Source: Clostridiales bacterium CHKCI001
GTDB lineage: Bacteria > Bacillota > Clostridia > Lachnospirales > Lachnospiraceae
Assembly: GCA_900045905.1 (NCBI GenBank)
Contig: FCNS01000012.1
Location: forward strand, 186,001-250,000
Direction: 5' to 3'
Length of the DNA stretch: 64,000 bases
The first letter of the stretch is position 1. Each line of letters starts with the position of its first letter. The position numbers and the translations under genes are program-made. Positions 33,811 through 43,023 of the stretch are shown piece by piece. Under the pieces are notes generated by a model that saw only the letters and a list, made by a program, of their open reading frames with translations, had not been told where the DNA came from and did no database searches.

Positions 33811-34563
33811 ATGGAAGCGTATAGTAAATTTGCAGAAGTATATGATTTATTTATGCAAGATATCCCATATGAACGATGGTGTAATTATATAACAGATTTG
33901 TTGCATCAATACGGAATTGCAGATGGACTTGTATTGGAACTTGGATGCGGGACGGGAACTTTAACAAAGCTTTTAGCATCAAAAGGATATGATATGATTG
34001 GAGCGGATAACTCAGAAGCAATGTTAGAAGTTGCTATGGAAAAAGAGCAAACAAATCCGCAGGGAATTTTATACTTGTTGCAAGATATGAGAGAATTTGA
34101 ACTCTATGGTACCGTTCGGGCTGTGGTAAGTGTTTGTGATTCGATGAATTATTTATTGGAGAAAGAAGATTTAGAAAAAGTATTTCGACTGGTAAATAAT
34201 TATTTGGACCCAAAAGGAATCTTTATTTTTGATTTGAAGACAGACTATTATTATCGCAATGATACGGGAGATCAGATCTTTGGAGAAAACCAAGAAAATA
34301 GCAGCTTTATCTGGGAAAACTATTATTATGAAGAAGAAAAGATCAATGAGTATGCCCTAACGATTTTTACAAAGGAAGAGGGAGACTTATACCGTAAATC
34401 GGAAGAGGTTCACTATCAAAGAGCATATGATTTGAGTGAAATTTGTCAGGCATTGGATCATGCAGGAATGGAATTTATCGCTGCTTACGATGAATGTACT
34501 TATAAGCCTCCAAAGGAAACAAGTGAACGTATTTATATTATTGCGAGAGAATCTGGAAAATAA
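33811..34563 (+). CDS. Class I SAM-dependent methyltransferase
   Basis: A 250-aa Rossmann methyltransferase. Motif I is VLELGCGTGTLTKLLA (about 44-59), the acidic end of strand 2 is MIGADNSEAML, motif post-II is LLQDMREFEL and motif IV is VVSVCDSMNYL. The start YSKFAEVYDLFMQDIPYERW is typical for the small-molecule methyltransferases of Firmicutes found next to hslO. The substrate is unknown. It lies 18 bases upstream of hslO, so the two form an operon. Confidence 0.85.
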   Translation: MEAYSKFAEVYDLFMQDIPYERWCNYITDLLHQYGIADGLVLELGCGTGTLTKLLASKGYDMIGADNSEAMLEVAMEKEQTNPQGILYLLQDMREFELYGTVRAVVSVCDSMNYLLEKEDLEKVFRLVNNYLDPKGIFIFDLKTDYYYRNDTGDQIFGENQENSSFIWENYYYEEEKINEYALTIFTKEEGDLYRKSEEVHYQRAYDLSEICQALDHAGMEFIAAYDECTYKPPKETSERIYIIARESGK

Positions 34564-34581
34564 AAGAAAAGAGGAATAATT

Positions 34582-35469
34582 ATGTCAGATTATATGGTTC
34601 GTGCAACAGCTGGAGATCATCAGATCCGGGCTTTTGCAGTTACAACAAAAGATCTAGTAGAATATGCACGTGCATCTCATAATACAAGTCCAGTCGCGAC
34701 CGCAGCATTGGGACGACTTTTGACGGCTGGAGTCATGATGGGATCTATGATGAAAAGTGAGAGTGATTTGCTAACTTTGAAAATTCAAGGGGATGGACCA
34801 ATTGAAGCGATTACTGTAACGGCAGATTCGGTCGGCAATGTAAAAGGATATGTGAATCATCCAGAAGTGATGCTTCCTCCAAATGCAAAAGGAAAATTAG
34901 ATGTAGCAGGAGCAATTGGAATTGGAGTTCTAAGTGTAATCAAAGATATTGGATTAAAGGAGCCTTATGTAGGCCAGACCATTCTCGTAACAAGTGAAAT
35001 TGCAGAAGATCTTACTTATTACTATGCAACTTCAGAACAAACACCTTCTTCGGTTGCTCTTGGAGTATTAATGAATAAGGATAATACGGTGCGTCAGGCA
35101 GGAGGATTTATTTTGCAATTAATGCCAGATGCATCCGAAGAGGTGATTAGTAAATTAGAGCAAAGAATTCAAACAATTACTTCTATTACAGCATTATTGG
35201 ATAAGGGAATGACGCCAGAAGATATTTTAAATGAACTGCTTGGAGATATGGGCTTGGAAATTATGGATAAGATGCCAGTACAGTTCCAATGTAATTGTAG
35301 TAAGCAGAGAGTCGAAGCAGCGATTGCAAGTATTGCTCCAAACGACATTCAAGAAATGATTCAAGAGAATAAACCAATCGAAGTAAGCTGTCATTTCTGT
35401 AATAAAACTTATGTATTTTCTCCTCAGGAATTACAGGAAATGATCGATAAAAAAATGCAAAACCGTTAA
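34582..35469 (+). CDS. hslO: Hsp33 redox-regulated chaperone
   Basis: A 295-aa protein of normal length with the N-terminal core (MVRATAGDHQIRAFAVTT) and all four redox-switch Cys: CNC at about 237-239 and CHFC at about 270-273. In reducing conditions these bind zinc and the chaperone is off; oxidation releases zinc, the linker unfolds and Hsp33 holds unfolding proteins. AAGAGGAA lies before the ATG. Confidence 0.95.
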   Translation: MSDYMVRATAGDHQIRAFAVTTKDLVEYARASHNTSPVATAALGRLLTAGVMMGSMMKSESDLLTLKIQGDGPIEAITVTADSVGNVKGYVNHPEVMLPPNAKGKLDVAGAIGIGVLSVIKDIGLKEPYVGQTILVTSEIAEDLTYYYATSEQTPSSVALGVLMNKDNTVRQAGGFILQLMPDASEEVISKLEQRIQTITSITALLDKGMTPEDILNELLGDMGLEIMDKMPVQFQCNCSKQRVEAAIASIAPNDIQEMIQENKPIEVSCHFCNKTYVFSPQELQEMIDKKMQNR

Positions 35470-35490
35470 AGGAAAGTAGTTTGGATATTA

Positions 35491-35542
35491 AAAAAAGATG
35501 TCTTACTACCCCAAAATTAAAATATGGGAGTGAGACATCTTT
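35491..35542. terminator. Bidirectional terminator between hslO and csp
   Basis: AAAGATGTCTTACT / AGTGAGACATCTTT with A and T runs on the two sides, placed between convergent genes. Confidence 0.82.
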
Positions 35543-35634
35543 CTTATATAATCTCATGTGAAACCAATACTTTATTCTTAAATAAAAGGTGGAACATATT
35601 TATTTGACGAAAAAAGGTACGTGGTTGGATGAAA

Positions 35635-35835
35635 TTAAAGTTTGGTTACATTGACAGCCTGAGGTCCTTTTGTACCTTCGATAATGTCGAATTCAACAGA
35701 AGCTCCCTCTTCTAAGGACTTAAATCCCTCCATATTTAACCCAGAGTAGTGTACAAATACTTCCTTTCCAGATTCGTCAGAAATGAAACCGTAACCTTTC
35801 TGGTTGTTAAACCACTTAACGGTACCTTTGTTCAT
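35635..35835 (-). CDS. csp: Cold-shock protein (CspA family)
   Basis: A 66-aa single cold-shock domain with the RNA-binding motifs KGYGFISDE (RNP1) and VFVHYSGL (RNP2-like). An open frame continues upstream to 35919, but GGAGGTAA before the ATG at 35835 and the typical [14 protein letters not shown] start decide. The leader between promoter and start is about 50 bases. Cold-shock proteins melt RNA secondary structure and act as RNA chaperones. Confidence 0.95.
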   Translation of the reverse strand: MNKGTVKWFNNQKGYGFISDESGKEVFVHYSGLNMEGFKSLEEGASVEFDIIEGTKGPQAVNVTKL

Positions 35836-35890
35836 GTTATTACCTCCAAAATAAATAAAAAAATTAGTATGACGTAAAGTCACTACAATA

Positions 35891-35919
35891 ACAATAACAC
35901 AATTAATAAAGAATGTCAA
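35891..35919 (-). promoter_or_regulatory. Promoter of csp
   Basis: On the minus strand TTGACA (35914-35919), 17-bp spacer, TATTGT (35891-35896). Confidence 0.72.
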
Positions 35920-36021
35920 CGAATAAAAAATGATTTTCAGCGCAGATTTTTACTATACATTCATATTCTCATAAAATATTTATAAAAACATTGTGAAAAA
36001 AATAGAAATATTCGTCTTTTC

Positions 36022-36050
36022 TTGACATAGATTTGTAACTTTGCTATGAT
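36022..36050 (+). promoter_or_regulatory. Promoter of the membrane-protein gene at 36088
   Basis: TTGACA (36022-36027), 17-bp spacer, TATGAT (36045-36050), 37 bases before the start codon. Confidence 0.78.
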
Positions 36051-36087
36051 TACAAAGAAAATATTTATGCTCATGGAGGAAGAAAGA

Positions 36088-37029
36088 ATGGGTTTTGAAT
36101 TGCAGAATTTTTTGACATCTGTTATTCCTGCTGGATTTGATTTGAGTCAAAAAATGTCGATGCCATCATTAGTTTTTGCTGGATTGAATCTTCTCATTAC
36201 AATTGCAATTCCAGTCGTATTTTTTATTTATTTAAGAAGACATACCATGTTAGATCTAAAAGGAATACTCATTGGAGGATTGATTTATATTTTTATGAAT
36301 CAGATTATGCTGAATCTGGTAGGAATTTTAATTTTAATGATTCCAAGCGTTCAAGCATATATGCAGGCGAATATGCTTGTAAGCCAATTTATTAGTGTGA
36401 TACTATCCGTTGCAATGGAATTTTTGGCTATTTTCCTTGGTATGATGTGGATGAGACGAAAGCAGTTAACATTTAATGATTGTGCTATGTTTCTTTTAGG
36501 ATATTCCTGTATTATTATTCTGACAGAGACGATAGCTCAATCATTGGCAATGTTTATTAACTGTATAACGATTAATACACAGGGATTAGCGGCAATTTTT
36601 GCTCAAATTTCAGACACAGATGTAGATATGGCTGTACAGGCATATCAAAGTGTATTGTCAGCACATCCACTGGAATTTTTAATGGATGGAATAAATTGTC
36701 TTGTATTATTTTTGATAAGAATATGCTGCTGTATTTTGATTTATACATCACTGGTTCGTAAGAGTGGAAAACAAAATTTATGGATTGCGTTGTTAATATT
36801 AATTCTTTATAATGTTCCGATTGCTCTTTATGGTGCACAAATTGTTCCATCAAGAGTGGTGGTAGAAATTGCGTTTGTAGTTGTGACAGCAGTAGCTATG
36901 TATTATACGTATACGGTATTGAAAAATGAACTTGCAGATGATTGGAATGATTTCTTATCAGGAAAAAATAACAAAAAAAATAAAAATCAACCAAAAAAAA
37001 TGCCCAAAATTGTTATGCCAAAAGACTGA
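36088..37029 (+). CDS. Polytopic membrane protein, possibly a degenerate YhfC-like protein
   Basis: A 313-aa protein with about seven hydrophobic helices and a Lys/Asn-rich C-terminal tail. GGAGGA at 36076-36081 selects the ATG at 36088 rather than 36046. The layout (small helix, MLDLKGILIGGLIYIFMNQIML, then AMEFLAIFLGMMWMRRK and LLGYSCIIILTETI) recalls the YhfC/DUF2324 putative intramembrane peptidases, but the EE...R signature expected there is not clear, so it may be a non-catalytic relative. It stands alone behind its own promoter. Confidence 0.5.
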   Translation: MGFELQNFLTSVIPAGFDLSQKMSMPSLVFAGLNLLITIAIPVVFFIYLRRHTMLDLKGILIGGLIYIFMNQIMLNLVGILILMIPSVQAYMQANMLVSQFISVILSVAMEFLAIFLGMMWMRRKQLTFNDCAMFLLGYSCIIILTETIAQSLAMFINCITINTQGLAAIFAQISDTDVDMAVQAYQSVLSAHPLEFLMDGINCLVLFLIRICCCILIYTSLVRKSGKQNLWIALLILILYNVPIALYGAQIVPSRVVVEIAFVVVTAVAMYYTYTVLKNELADDWNDFLSGKNNKKNKNQPKKMPKIVMPKD

Positions 37030-37038
37030 AAATTTTTA

Positions 37039-37170
37039 TAATCGAGTAGGCTGACCTCTACTCGATTCCTGCGATACAGCACAGCTCGCATCACAGATTG
37101 CCTGTACTTGCCTGGCAAATGTCCGTTGGTGCAAGCACTACGGCCGCTTGCCAGGCTTATCGCACAAAAA
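37039..37170 (+). repeat. Dispersed intergenic repeat family B, long copy
   Basis: Begins with the hairpin ATCGAGTAG / CTACTCGAT and ends GCTTGCCAGGCTTATCGCAC. An internal TGCCTGGCAA block is repeated near the end. It shares both ends with the shorter, oppositely oriented copy at 30264. It is richer in G+C than its flanks and holds no ORF. Confidence 0.72.
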
Positions 37171-37199
37171 GGGGGATGTCTAACTAGACATCCCCTTTT
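37171..37199 (+). terminator. Terminator after the 36088 gene
   Basis: Perfect stem GGGGATGTCTA / TAGACATCCCC with a two-base loop, then TTTTC. It immediately follows repeat B. Confidence 0.82.
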
Positions 37200-37334
37200 C
37201 TGCTGTTTATTTACTAAAGAAAGGGAGGAGAGCTAATGCACTCTGCACTAGCCTGTATTATGAAAAAATTATTGAAAAACAAATAATTGTAATTAGCTGA
37301 TAAATATTGTTTATCTTTATTATGGTTACAGTAT
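37200..37334. other. Intergenic, one tiny ORF with a ribosome site
   Basis: AGGGAGGAGAG stands before an ATG at 37236 that opens a 16-codon frame (MHSALACIMKKLLKNK, stop at 37286). Too short to call a gene; nothing else is seen here. Confidence 0.3.
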
Positions 37335-37362
37335 AAAAAAAGAACATGAAAAAATCATGTTC
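37335..37362 (-). terminator. Terminator of the PHP phosphatase gene
   Basis: On the minus strand GAACATGA / TCATGTTC with loop TTTTT, then a run of seven T. Confidence 0.82.
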
Positions 37363-37416
37363 TTCATGTAACAGTTTTTTAAATTGTGTATGAACAAAAT
37401 ATGAACGACCAAATTT

Positions 37417-38217
37417 CTATAGAGAAAGAAATTCTGGATTACGGTTATGAAAAATAGTGTAATAATCAAAGCCGCAGGTTTTTAATAAGGATGGAAGTTT
37501 TTCAAAATCATAGGCAATATGTGCTGGTTCATGTGCATCGGAACCAATCGTAAGAATTTCACCGCCCAGTTCCTTATAACGGGTTAATAAAGCACGTTCT
37601 GGATTTGGCTGACTTAGCCCATATTTAAAACCAGCGGTATTGCATTCGATTCCCTTTCCCTTTTGAATCAATGTTTTTAATATCTCGTCTAAAATATCTG
37701 CGTAATCAGTATAATTGTATGGTTTTGTCTTGTCTGGTCGATATCGAATAATATAGTCAATATGTCCATAAACATCAAAACAATCAAATCGTTTAATGTT
37801 TTCTAATGTATCCTCATAATAGGAAAGAATGCTTTCTTTTTCACTGCGTCCGTTCCAAAATTCTGGAAAATAAGGGTCCATATGCTGAACCACATGGGAA
37901 GAACCAATGATAAAATCAAATGGATAGGTAGAAACAAAATCAGAAAGCCTTTTGGAAAGATGCGGTTGAAGTCCGATTTCAATTCCAATTCCAATCTGAA
38001 TTTGTTTCTCATAGATATTACGTAAGTTTTCCATATAAGAAGTATAGGCTGGAATATCCAGCTGAAATTCATCTGGGAAACAGTAATCCATATCCTCATG
38101 GTCAGTAAAACAAAGATAGGAGAGTCCCTTCTTCACAGCCGATTGTATTTGAGCTTCTGGATGTGTTTTAGAGTCAGAAGAAAAATGAGTATGAGTATGA
38201 TAGTCCGCAATAATCAT
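37417..38217 (-). CDS. hisJ: PHP-family histidinol-phosphatase (HisJ/HisK type)
   Basis: A 266-aa PHP metallo-phosphoesterase. Metal ligands are in DYHTHTHFSSD (5-15), FTDHED (about 37-42), a GIEIGLQ Glu (about 78), SSHVV (about 106), the YGHIDYI His and the C-terminal GSDAHEPAH (about 226-234). The family dephosphorylates histidinol phosphate in histidine synthesis. No other his gene is near, so another phosphate ester is possible. Confidence 0.85.
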   Translation of the reverse strand: MIIADYHTHTHFSSDSKTHPEAQIQSAVKKGLSYLCFTDHEDMDYCFPDEFQLDIPAYTSYMENLRNIYEKQIQIGIGIEIGLQPHLSKRLSDFVSTYPFDFIIGSSHVVQHMDPYFPEFWNGRSEKESILSYYEDTLENIKRFDCFDVYGHIDYIIRYRPDKTKPYNYTDYADILDEILKTLIQKGKGIECNTAGFKYGLSQPNPERALLTRYKELGGEILTIGSDAHEPAHIAYDFEKLPSLLKTCGFDYYTIFHNRNPEFLSL

Positions 38218-38466
38218 AGTAATTCCTTTCTTAGCAATGTTTATTGTCCTTCCTTATTATCATAATGAAAGAATGAAAAAATGTCTATAGAGTTTTTGAG
38301 GTAATATAAATTATAAAAAATATAATTGGTTTGCCTTTACAATAAAATTGTTTTCAAGTACAATGAAATTAGTTTGCTATACAGGAATTTTACAAATCTA
38401 GCATAAATTTTACAAAGCAGACAGCTGAAACACAGGAAAATACCATATTTGGGAGGGAAAAAAGAA

Positions 38467-40149
38467 ATGTCAATAGCAGACGTGTCTAATTTATTTACTT
38501 TTTGCGGAGGATTGGGAATGTTTCTATATGGCATGCACGTCATGTCAGATGGTATTCAACGTTCCGCAGGAGAAAAAATGAAGAATTTGTTGGGGATTCT
38601 GACAAATAATCGTTTAACAGCAGTATTGGTAGGAGCTTTAATTACTGCGATTATTCAAAGCAGTGGAGCGACAACAGTTATGGTTGTGGGATTTGTGAAT
38701 GCAGGATTAATGACTTTAGCTCAGGCAGTAGGCGTAATCATGGGAGCTAATATTGGTACCTGTATCACGGCATGGATTGTGTCGATGGAATCTTTAGGAG
38801 ATGCATTTAAAGCGATGTCTCCTACGTTATATGCACCGCTTATCGTATGTATCGGTGCATTTTTAATTATGTTTTCAAAGAAAAATGGAAGAAAAGACGT
38901 AGGAAATATTTTGATTGGTTTGGGTCTTTTATTTCTAGGACTTGATTTTATGAAGAATGGGGCTGGGGAATATACAGATCTTCCTATTTTTACGACTGCA
39001 TTTCGACTTTTCTCATCGAATCCGATTCTTGGTATTGCAATCGGTATGATTGTTACAGCAATTATGCAAAGTTCCTCTGCCGCAGTAGGAATTTTACAAA
39101 TGTTAGCATCAACAGGAGGTGTAGTAACAACTGCATCCGCAATCTATATTAGTCTGGGATCGAATATTGGATCCTGTGTTACAGCGCTTTTGTCCAGTAT
39201 GGGAACGACTCGTAATGCAAAACGTACTGCGGTCATGCATTTGACGTTTAATATAGTTGGAACAATTTTATTTGGAACAGTACTTTATATTGTATTTCTG
39301 TTCAATCAGACATTGAGAGTTGCTCCGATTACAAGTGTAGGGATTTCTATTTTCCATACGGTATTTAATATAATTTGTACAATTTTATTATTCCCATTTG
39401 CAAATGTACTTGTTAAAATTTCAGACATTGTAGTACCAAAGAAAGAAGAGACTATGGAGCAAAAACAAGACTCAAATAGTGAAGAAAATGTGGCACTTCG
39501 TCATTTAGATAAACGTATTTTAGAATCGCCTGCATTTGCAGTGGAGGCTGCTTCCAGAGAGGTTGTACATATGGGAGAAATCACACTGCAAAATGCAAGA
39601 CTTGCATTAGAAGCAATTACTACGCAGGAAATGGACACGGTGCAAAAAATTTATGAAAATGAAAAGACAATTAATAATTTAGAAAAGATGTTGACAGAAT
39701 ATCTTGTGAGGATCAATAATCTTTCCCTGACAGATCATCAACATCTTATCGTGAGTAATTTATTTTATACAGTAAACGATATCGAGCGTGTGGGAGATCA
39801 TACAGAAAATATTGCAGAACAGGTCGAGTATATGATTAAGAATCATATTAACTTTTCAGAGACTGGAATCAAAGATATTCAAGATATTGGAAATACCGCT
39901 GCAAAAGCTTTTGCATATTCTATTGAATGCCGGGAAAAGAATAGTAAAGAAGCTTTGCGTAAGGTAATCAACTTAGAAGATGATGTTGATATATTGGAGG
40001 AAGATTTGCGTGCAAAGCATATCGAAAGGCTTTCAGCTGGAGAGTGTGATCCATCTTCTGGTGTAGTGTTCTTAGATATTTTGGGTAATTTAGAAAGAAT
40101 CTCCGATCATGCGACGAATATTGTAGGTTATGTTAAAGATGAACTGTAA
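38467..40149 (+). CDS. Na+/phosphate cotransporter family protein (NptA/YjbB type) with PhoU-like domain
   Basis: A 560-aa protein. The first 330 residues carry two inverted copies of the family motif with QSS: AIIQSSGATTVMVVGFV and AIMQSSSAAVGILQML, each followed by a GANIGT/GSNIGS segment. The C-terminal 200 residues are helical and PhoU-like (IERVGDHTENIAE ... LERISDHATNIVG). The family moves phosphate with Na+; members with a PhoU tail are often exporters or low-affinity importers. A TTG at 38449 overlaps the ribosome site GGGAGG, so the ATG at 38467 is used. Confidence 0.9.
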   Translation: MSIADVSNLFTFCGGLGMFLYGMHVMSDGIQRSAGEKMKNLLGILTNNRLTAVLVGALITAIIQSSGATTVMVVGFVNAGLMTLAQAVGVIMGANIGTCITAWIVSMESLGDAFKAMSPTLYAPLIVCIGAFLIMFSKKNGRKDVGNILIGLGLLFLGLDFMKNGAGEYTDLPIFTTAFRLFSSNPILGIAIGMIVTAIMQSSSAAVGILQMLASTGGVVTTASAIYISLGSNIGSCVTALLSSMGTTRNAKRTAVMHLTFNIVGTILFGTVLYIVFLFNQTLRVAPITSVGISIFHTVFNIICTILLFPFANVLVKISDIVVPKKEETMEQKQDSNSEENVALRHLDKRILESPAFAVEAASREVVHMGEITLQNARLALEAITTQEMDTVQKIYENEKTINNLEKMLTEYLVRINNLSLTDHQHLIVSNLFYTVNDIERVGDHTENIAEQVEYMIKNHINFSETGIKDIQDIGNTAAKAFAYSIECREKNSKEALRKVINLEDDVDILEEDLRAKHIERLSAGECDPSSGVVFLDILGNLERISDHATNIVGYVKDEL

Positions 40150-40267
40150 AAGAACTTCATATTTTTGTACAAAATGTTAAAGAATTGTGCAAAATGTTAA
40201 GATATGATAAGTTTTTTTGACGTAGTATGAGAAAATGTAAAAAATAGATAAATATTAAAGAAAACGC
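40150..40267. other. Intergenic upstream of gap
   Basis: Contains the near-tandem blocks TGTACAAAATGTTAA and TGTGCAAAATGTTAA (about 40166-40200). A role in gap control is possible. No CcpA-type site is obvious. Confidence 0.4.
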
Positions 40268-40296
40268 TTGCCTTTTTTGCATAAACAGAGTAGAAT
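40268..40296 (+). promoter_or_regulatory. Promoter of the glycolytic operon
   Basis: TTGCCT (40268-40273), 17-bp spacer, TAGAAT (40291-40296). The leader to gap is about 115 bases and includes an inverted repeat TAAACTGTTTC / GAAACAGTTTA-like around 40371-40384. Confidence 0.65.
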
Positions 40297-40419
40297 AAGT
40301 AGAGTAGTGATTATTATTTAACAATCTTATGGACAAGCTGTTGTTATTAATTAATCAGATTTAAACTGTTTCTAAACAGTTTATATAAACAATTAAATTT
40401 CTTTAGGAGGAATGAAATC

Positions 40420-41436
40420 ATGGCAGTAAAAGTTGCAATTAATGGTTTTGGACGTATTGGACGTCTTGCATTCAGACAAATGTTTGGAGCAGAAGGATAT
40501 GAGGTAGTAGCAATCAACGACTTAACAAGTCCTGCAATGCTAGCTCACTTATTAAAGTATGATTCCGCACAGGGAAGATATGCTTTAGCTGATAAGGTAG
40601 AAGCTGGTGATGACTACATCATGGTAGACGGAAAGAAGATCACAATTTATGCAAAGGCTAACGCTGCTGAACTTCCATGGGGAGAAATTGGTGTTGACGT
40701 AGTTCTGGAATGTACAGGATTCTATACATCTAAGGCTAAGAGCCAGGCTCATATTGATGCAGGCGCTAAGAAGGTTGTTATTTCTGCTCCAGCAGGAAAT
40801 GATCTTAAGACAATCGTTTATAGTGTAAATGAAAATACTTTAACAACAGATGATAAGATTATCTCTGCTGCATCTTGTACAACAAACTGCTTAGCTCCTA
40901 TGGCTAAGGCATTAAACGATTACGCTCCAATTCAGAGTGGTATCATGACAACGGTTCATGCATTTACAGGCGATCAGATGGTACTTGATGGACCACATAG
41001 AAAAGGTGATTTAAGAAGAGCTCGTGCTGCTGCTGTTAATATCGTACCTAACTCTACAGGTGCTGCTAAGGCAATCGGTTTAGTTATCCCAGAATTAAAT
41101 GGTAAGTTAATCGGTTCTGCACAGAGAGTTCCAGTTCCAACCGGTTCCACAACTATTTTAGTTGCAGTTGTTAAGGGTGCAGATGTAACAAAAGAAGGTA
41201 TCAATGCAGCTATGAAGGCAGCAGCTTCTGATTCCTTTGGTTACACAGAAGAACAATTAGTATCCTCTGATATCATTGGTATCACATATGGTTCTTTATT
41301 TGATGCAACTCAGACAATGGTTACAAAGATTGATGACGATTTATATCAGGTACAGGTAGTTTCTTGGTATGATAATGAAAACTCCTACACAAGCCAGATG
41401 GTTCGTACAATCAAGTATTTTGCTGAATTAGCTTAA
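40420..41436 (+). CDS. gap: Glyceraldehyde-3-phosphate dehydrogenase, type I
   Basis: A 338-aa GapA. NAD-binding [12 protein letters not shown] (10-21), catalytic Cys in [12 protein letters not shown] (about 153), His in [10 protein letters not shown], and [11 protein letters not shown] and [13 protein letters not shown] at the C-terminus. It oxidises glyceraldehyde 3-phosphate to 1,3-bisphosphoglycerate with NAD+. It is the first gene of gap-pgk-tpiA-gpmI, preceded by AGGAGG, and its codon use is that of a highly expressed gene. Confidence 0.98.
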   Translation: MAVKVAINGFGRIGRLAFRQMFGAEGYEVVAINDLTSPAMLAHLLKYDSAQGRYALADKVEAGDDYIMVDGKKITIYAKANAAELPWGEIGVDVVLECTGFYTSKAKSQAHIDAGAKKVVISAPAGNDLKTIVYSVNENTLTTDDKIISAASCTTNCLAPMAKALNDYAPIQSGIMTTVHAFTGDQMVLDGPHRKGDLRRARAAAVNIVPNSTGAAKAIGLVIPELNGKLIGSAQRVPVPTGSTTILVAVVKGADVTKEGINAAMKAAASDSFGYTEEQLVSSDIIGITYGSLFDATQTMVTKIDDDLYQVQVVSWYDNENSYTSQMVRTIKYFAELA

Positions 41437-41482
41437 TTTTAATTATGAATCCGATACGATAACGTATCAAATGACCTAAATG

Positions 41483-41508
41483 GGGTCCGGTCTATTTGGA
41501 CCGGACCC
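41483..41508 (+). terminator. Strong hairpin between gap and pgk
   Basis: Perfect 10-bp GC-rich stem GGGTCCGGTC / GACCGGACCC with loop TATTTG. The following TGAATTTATTT is a poor U tract, so it is more likely a partial terminator, processing site or mRNA-stabilising stem that raises gap over pgk. Confidence 0.65.
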
Positions 41509-41539
41509 TGAATTTATTTGAAAGGAGCATTTTTTAGCT

Positions 41540-42733
41540 ATGCTTAACAAAAAATCTGTTGATGACATTAATGTTAAAGGTAAAAGAGTTTTAGTTCGCT
41601 GTGATTTCAATGTTCCATTGCAAGATGGAAAGATTACTGACGAAAATCGTTTAGTAGCTGCTCTTCCAACAATCAAGAAATTAATTGCTGATGGAGGAAA
41701 AGTAATTCTTTGCTCTCACTTAGGAAAACCAAAGGGAGAACCAAAGCCAGAATTATCATTAGCTCCAGTTGCTGTACGTCTGTCTGAATTATTAGGACAG
41801 GAAGTAAAATTTGCAGCAGATCCAGAAGTTGTAGGCGAGAATGCTAAGGCTGCTGTAGCTGCTATGAAAGATGGCGATGTTGTTTTATTGGAAAACACAC
41901 GTTATCGTAAAGAAGAAACAAAGAATGAAGATACATTCAGCAAAGATTTAGCTTCTTTATGTGATGTATTTGTAAATGATGCATTTGGTACTGCTCATCG
42001 TGCACATTGCTCTAACGTAGGTGTTACAAAGTATGTAGACACAGCTGTTGTTGGTTACTTAATGCAGAAAGAAATTGATTATTTAGGAAATGCTGTTAAT
42101 AATCCAGTTCGTCCATTAGTTGCTATTTTAGGTGGTTCCAAAGTTTCCTCCAAGATTTCTGTTATCAATAACTTATTAGACAAGGTTGATACATTAATCA
42201 TTGGCGGTGGTATGGCTTATACATTTATGAAAGCAAATGGCGAAGAAATCGGTACATCTTTAGTAGAAGATGATTACTTAGATTATGCAAAAGAAATGGA
42301 AGCTAAGGCAGCAGAAAAAGGTGTTAAGTTCTTAATTCCAGTAGATACAGTAGTTGCAAAAGAATTTAAGAACGATTCTCCAAGCCGTGTTGCAGAAAGA
42401 GGAGATATCCACCCAGATGAAATGGGACTGGACATTGGACCAAAGACAAGAGAATTATTTGCAGATGCAGTAAAAGATGCAAAGACAGTTGTTTGGAATG
42501 GACCAATGGGTGTATTTGAGATGCCAAACTTTGCAGAAGGTACAATTGCTGTAGCAAAGGCTTTAGCTGAAATTGATGGAACAACGATTATCGGTGGCGG
42601 TGATTCCGCAGCAGCAGTTAATATTTTAGGATTTGGTGATAAGATGAGCCATATTTCTACAGGCGGTGGAGCATCCATGGAATTCTTAGAAGGAAAAGAA
42701 TTACCAGGTGTCGTAGCTGCTAACGATAAGTGA
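41540..42733 (+). CDS. pgk: Phosphoglycerate kinase
   Basis: A 397-aa protein of normal length: [14 protein letters not shown] (about 17-30), [22 protein letters not shown], the hinge and nucleotide loop [12 protein letters not shown], and the C-terminal [10 protein letters not shown] and [14 protein letters not shown] motifs. It makes ATP from 1,3-bisphosphoglycerate. Its stop codon lies inside a 14-bp perfect palindrome (42727-42740) that opens the 122-bp repeat array. Confidence 0.98.
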   Translation: MLNKKSVDDINVKGKRVLVRCDFNVPLQDGKITDENRLVAALPTIKKLIADGGKVILCSHLGKPKGEPKPELSLAPVAVRLSELLGQEVKFAADPEVVGENAKAAVAAMKDGDVVLLENTRYRKEETKNEDTFSKDLASLCDVFVNDAFGTAHRAHCSNVGVTKYVDTAVVGYLMQKEIDYLGNAVNNPVRPLVAILGGSKVSSKISVINNLLDKVDTLIIGGGMAYTFMKANGEEIGTSLVEDDYLDYAKEMEAKAAEKGVKFLIPVDTVVAKEFKNDSPSRVAERGDIHPDEMGLDIGPKTRELFADAVKDAKTVVWNGPMGVFEMPNFAEGTIAVAKALAEIDGTTIIGGGDSAAAVNILGFGDKMSHISTGGGASMEFLEGKELPGVVAANDK

Positions 42734-42999
42734 TCACTTAACGAACCAAGCCCAAAGGGCGAAGTGTGAGTTTAGTGAGAACTTACTTGTGCGAACTTAG
42801 CGAAACAAATCCGAAGGAAGCAGTTGAGCTTAGAGAGCAGAAGTTACGAAACGGATCACTTAACGAACCAAGCCCAAAGGGCGAAGCGTGAGTTTAGTGA
42901 GAGCTTACTTGTGCGAACTTAGCGAAACAAATCCGAAGGAAGCAGTTGAGCTTAGAGAGCAGAAGTTACGAAACGGATCACTTAATGAACCAAGCCCAT
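42732..42999 (+). repeat. 122-bp tandem repeat (2.2 copies) between pgk and tpiA
   Basis: Units start at 42732 and 42854 (each 122 bp, differing at two positions, both transitions) and a third breaks off after about 23 bases at 42976. Each begins GATCACTTAACGAACCAAGC and ends AGTTACGAAACG. Inside are AGCCCAAAGGGCG and several related AACTTA / TAAGTT-like pieces that can pair. The array starts in the pgk stop codon and ends about 25 bases before tpiA, with no good ORF, so it is transcribed as an mRNA spacer. Confidence 0.92.
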
Positions 43000-43023
43000 A
43001 ATAATAAAAAAAGAGGTAGCATT

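Noticed and set aside
37236-37286. 16-codon ORF with a good ribosome site
   Set aside because: Too short and without any paralogue or conserved feature to support it; mentioned only in the intergenic entry.
42732-42999. CRISPR array
   Set aside because: The repeats are 122 bp and directly adjacent without unique spacers, inside a glycolytic operon; no cas gene is present.
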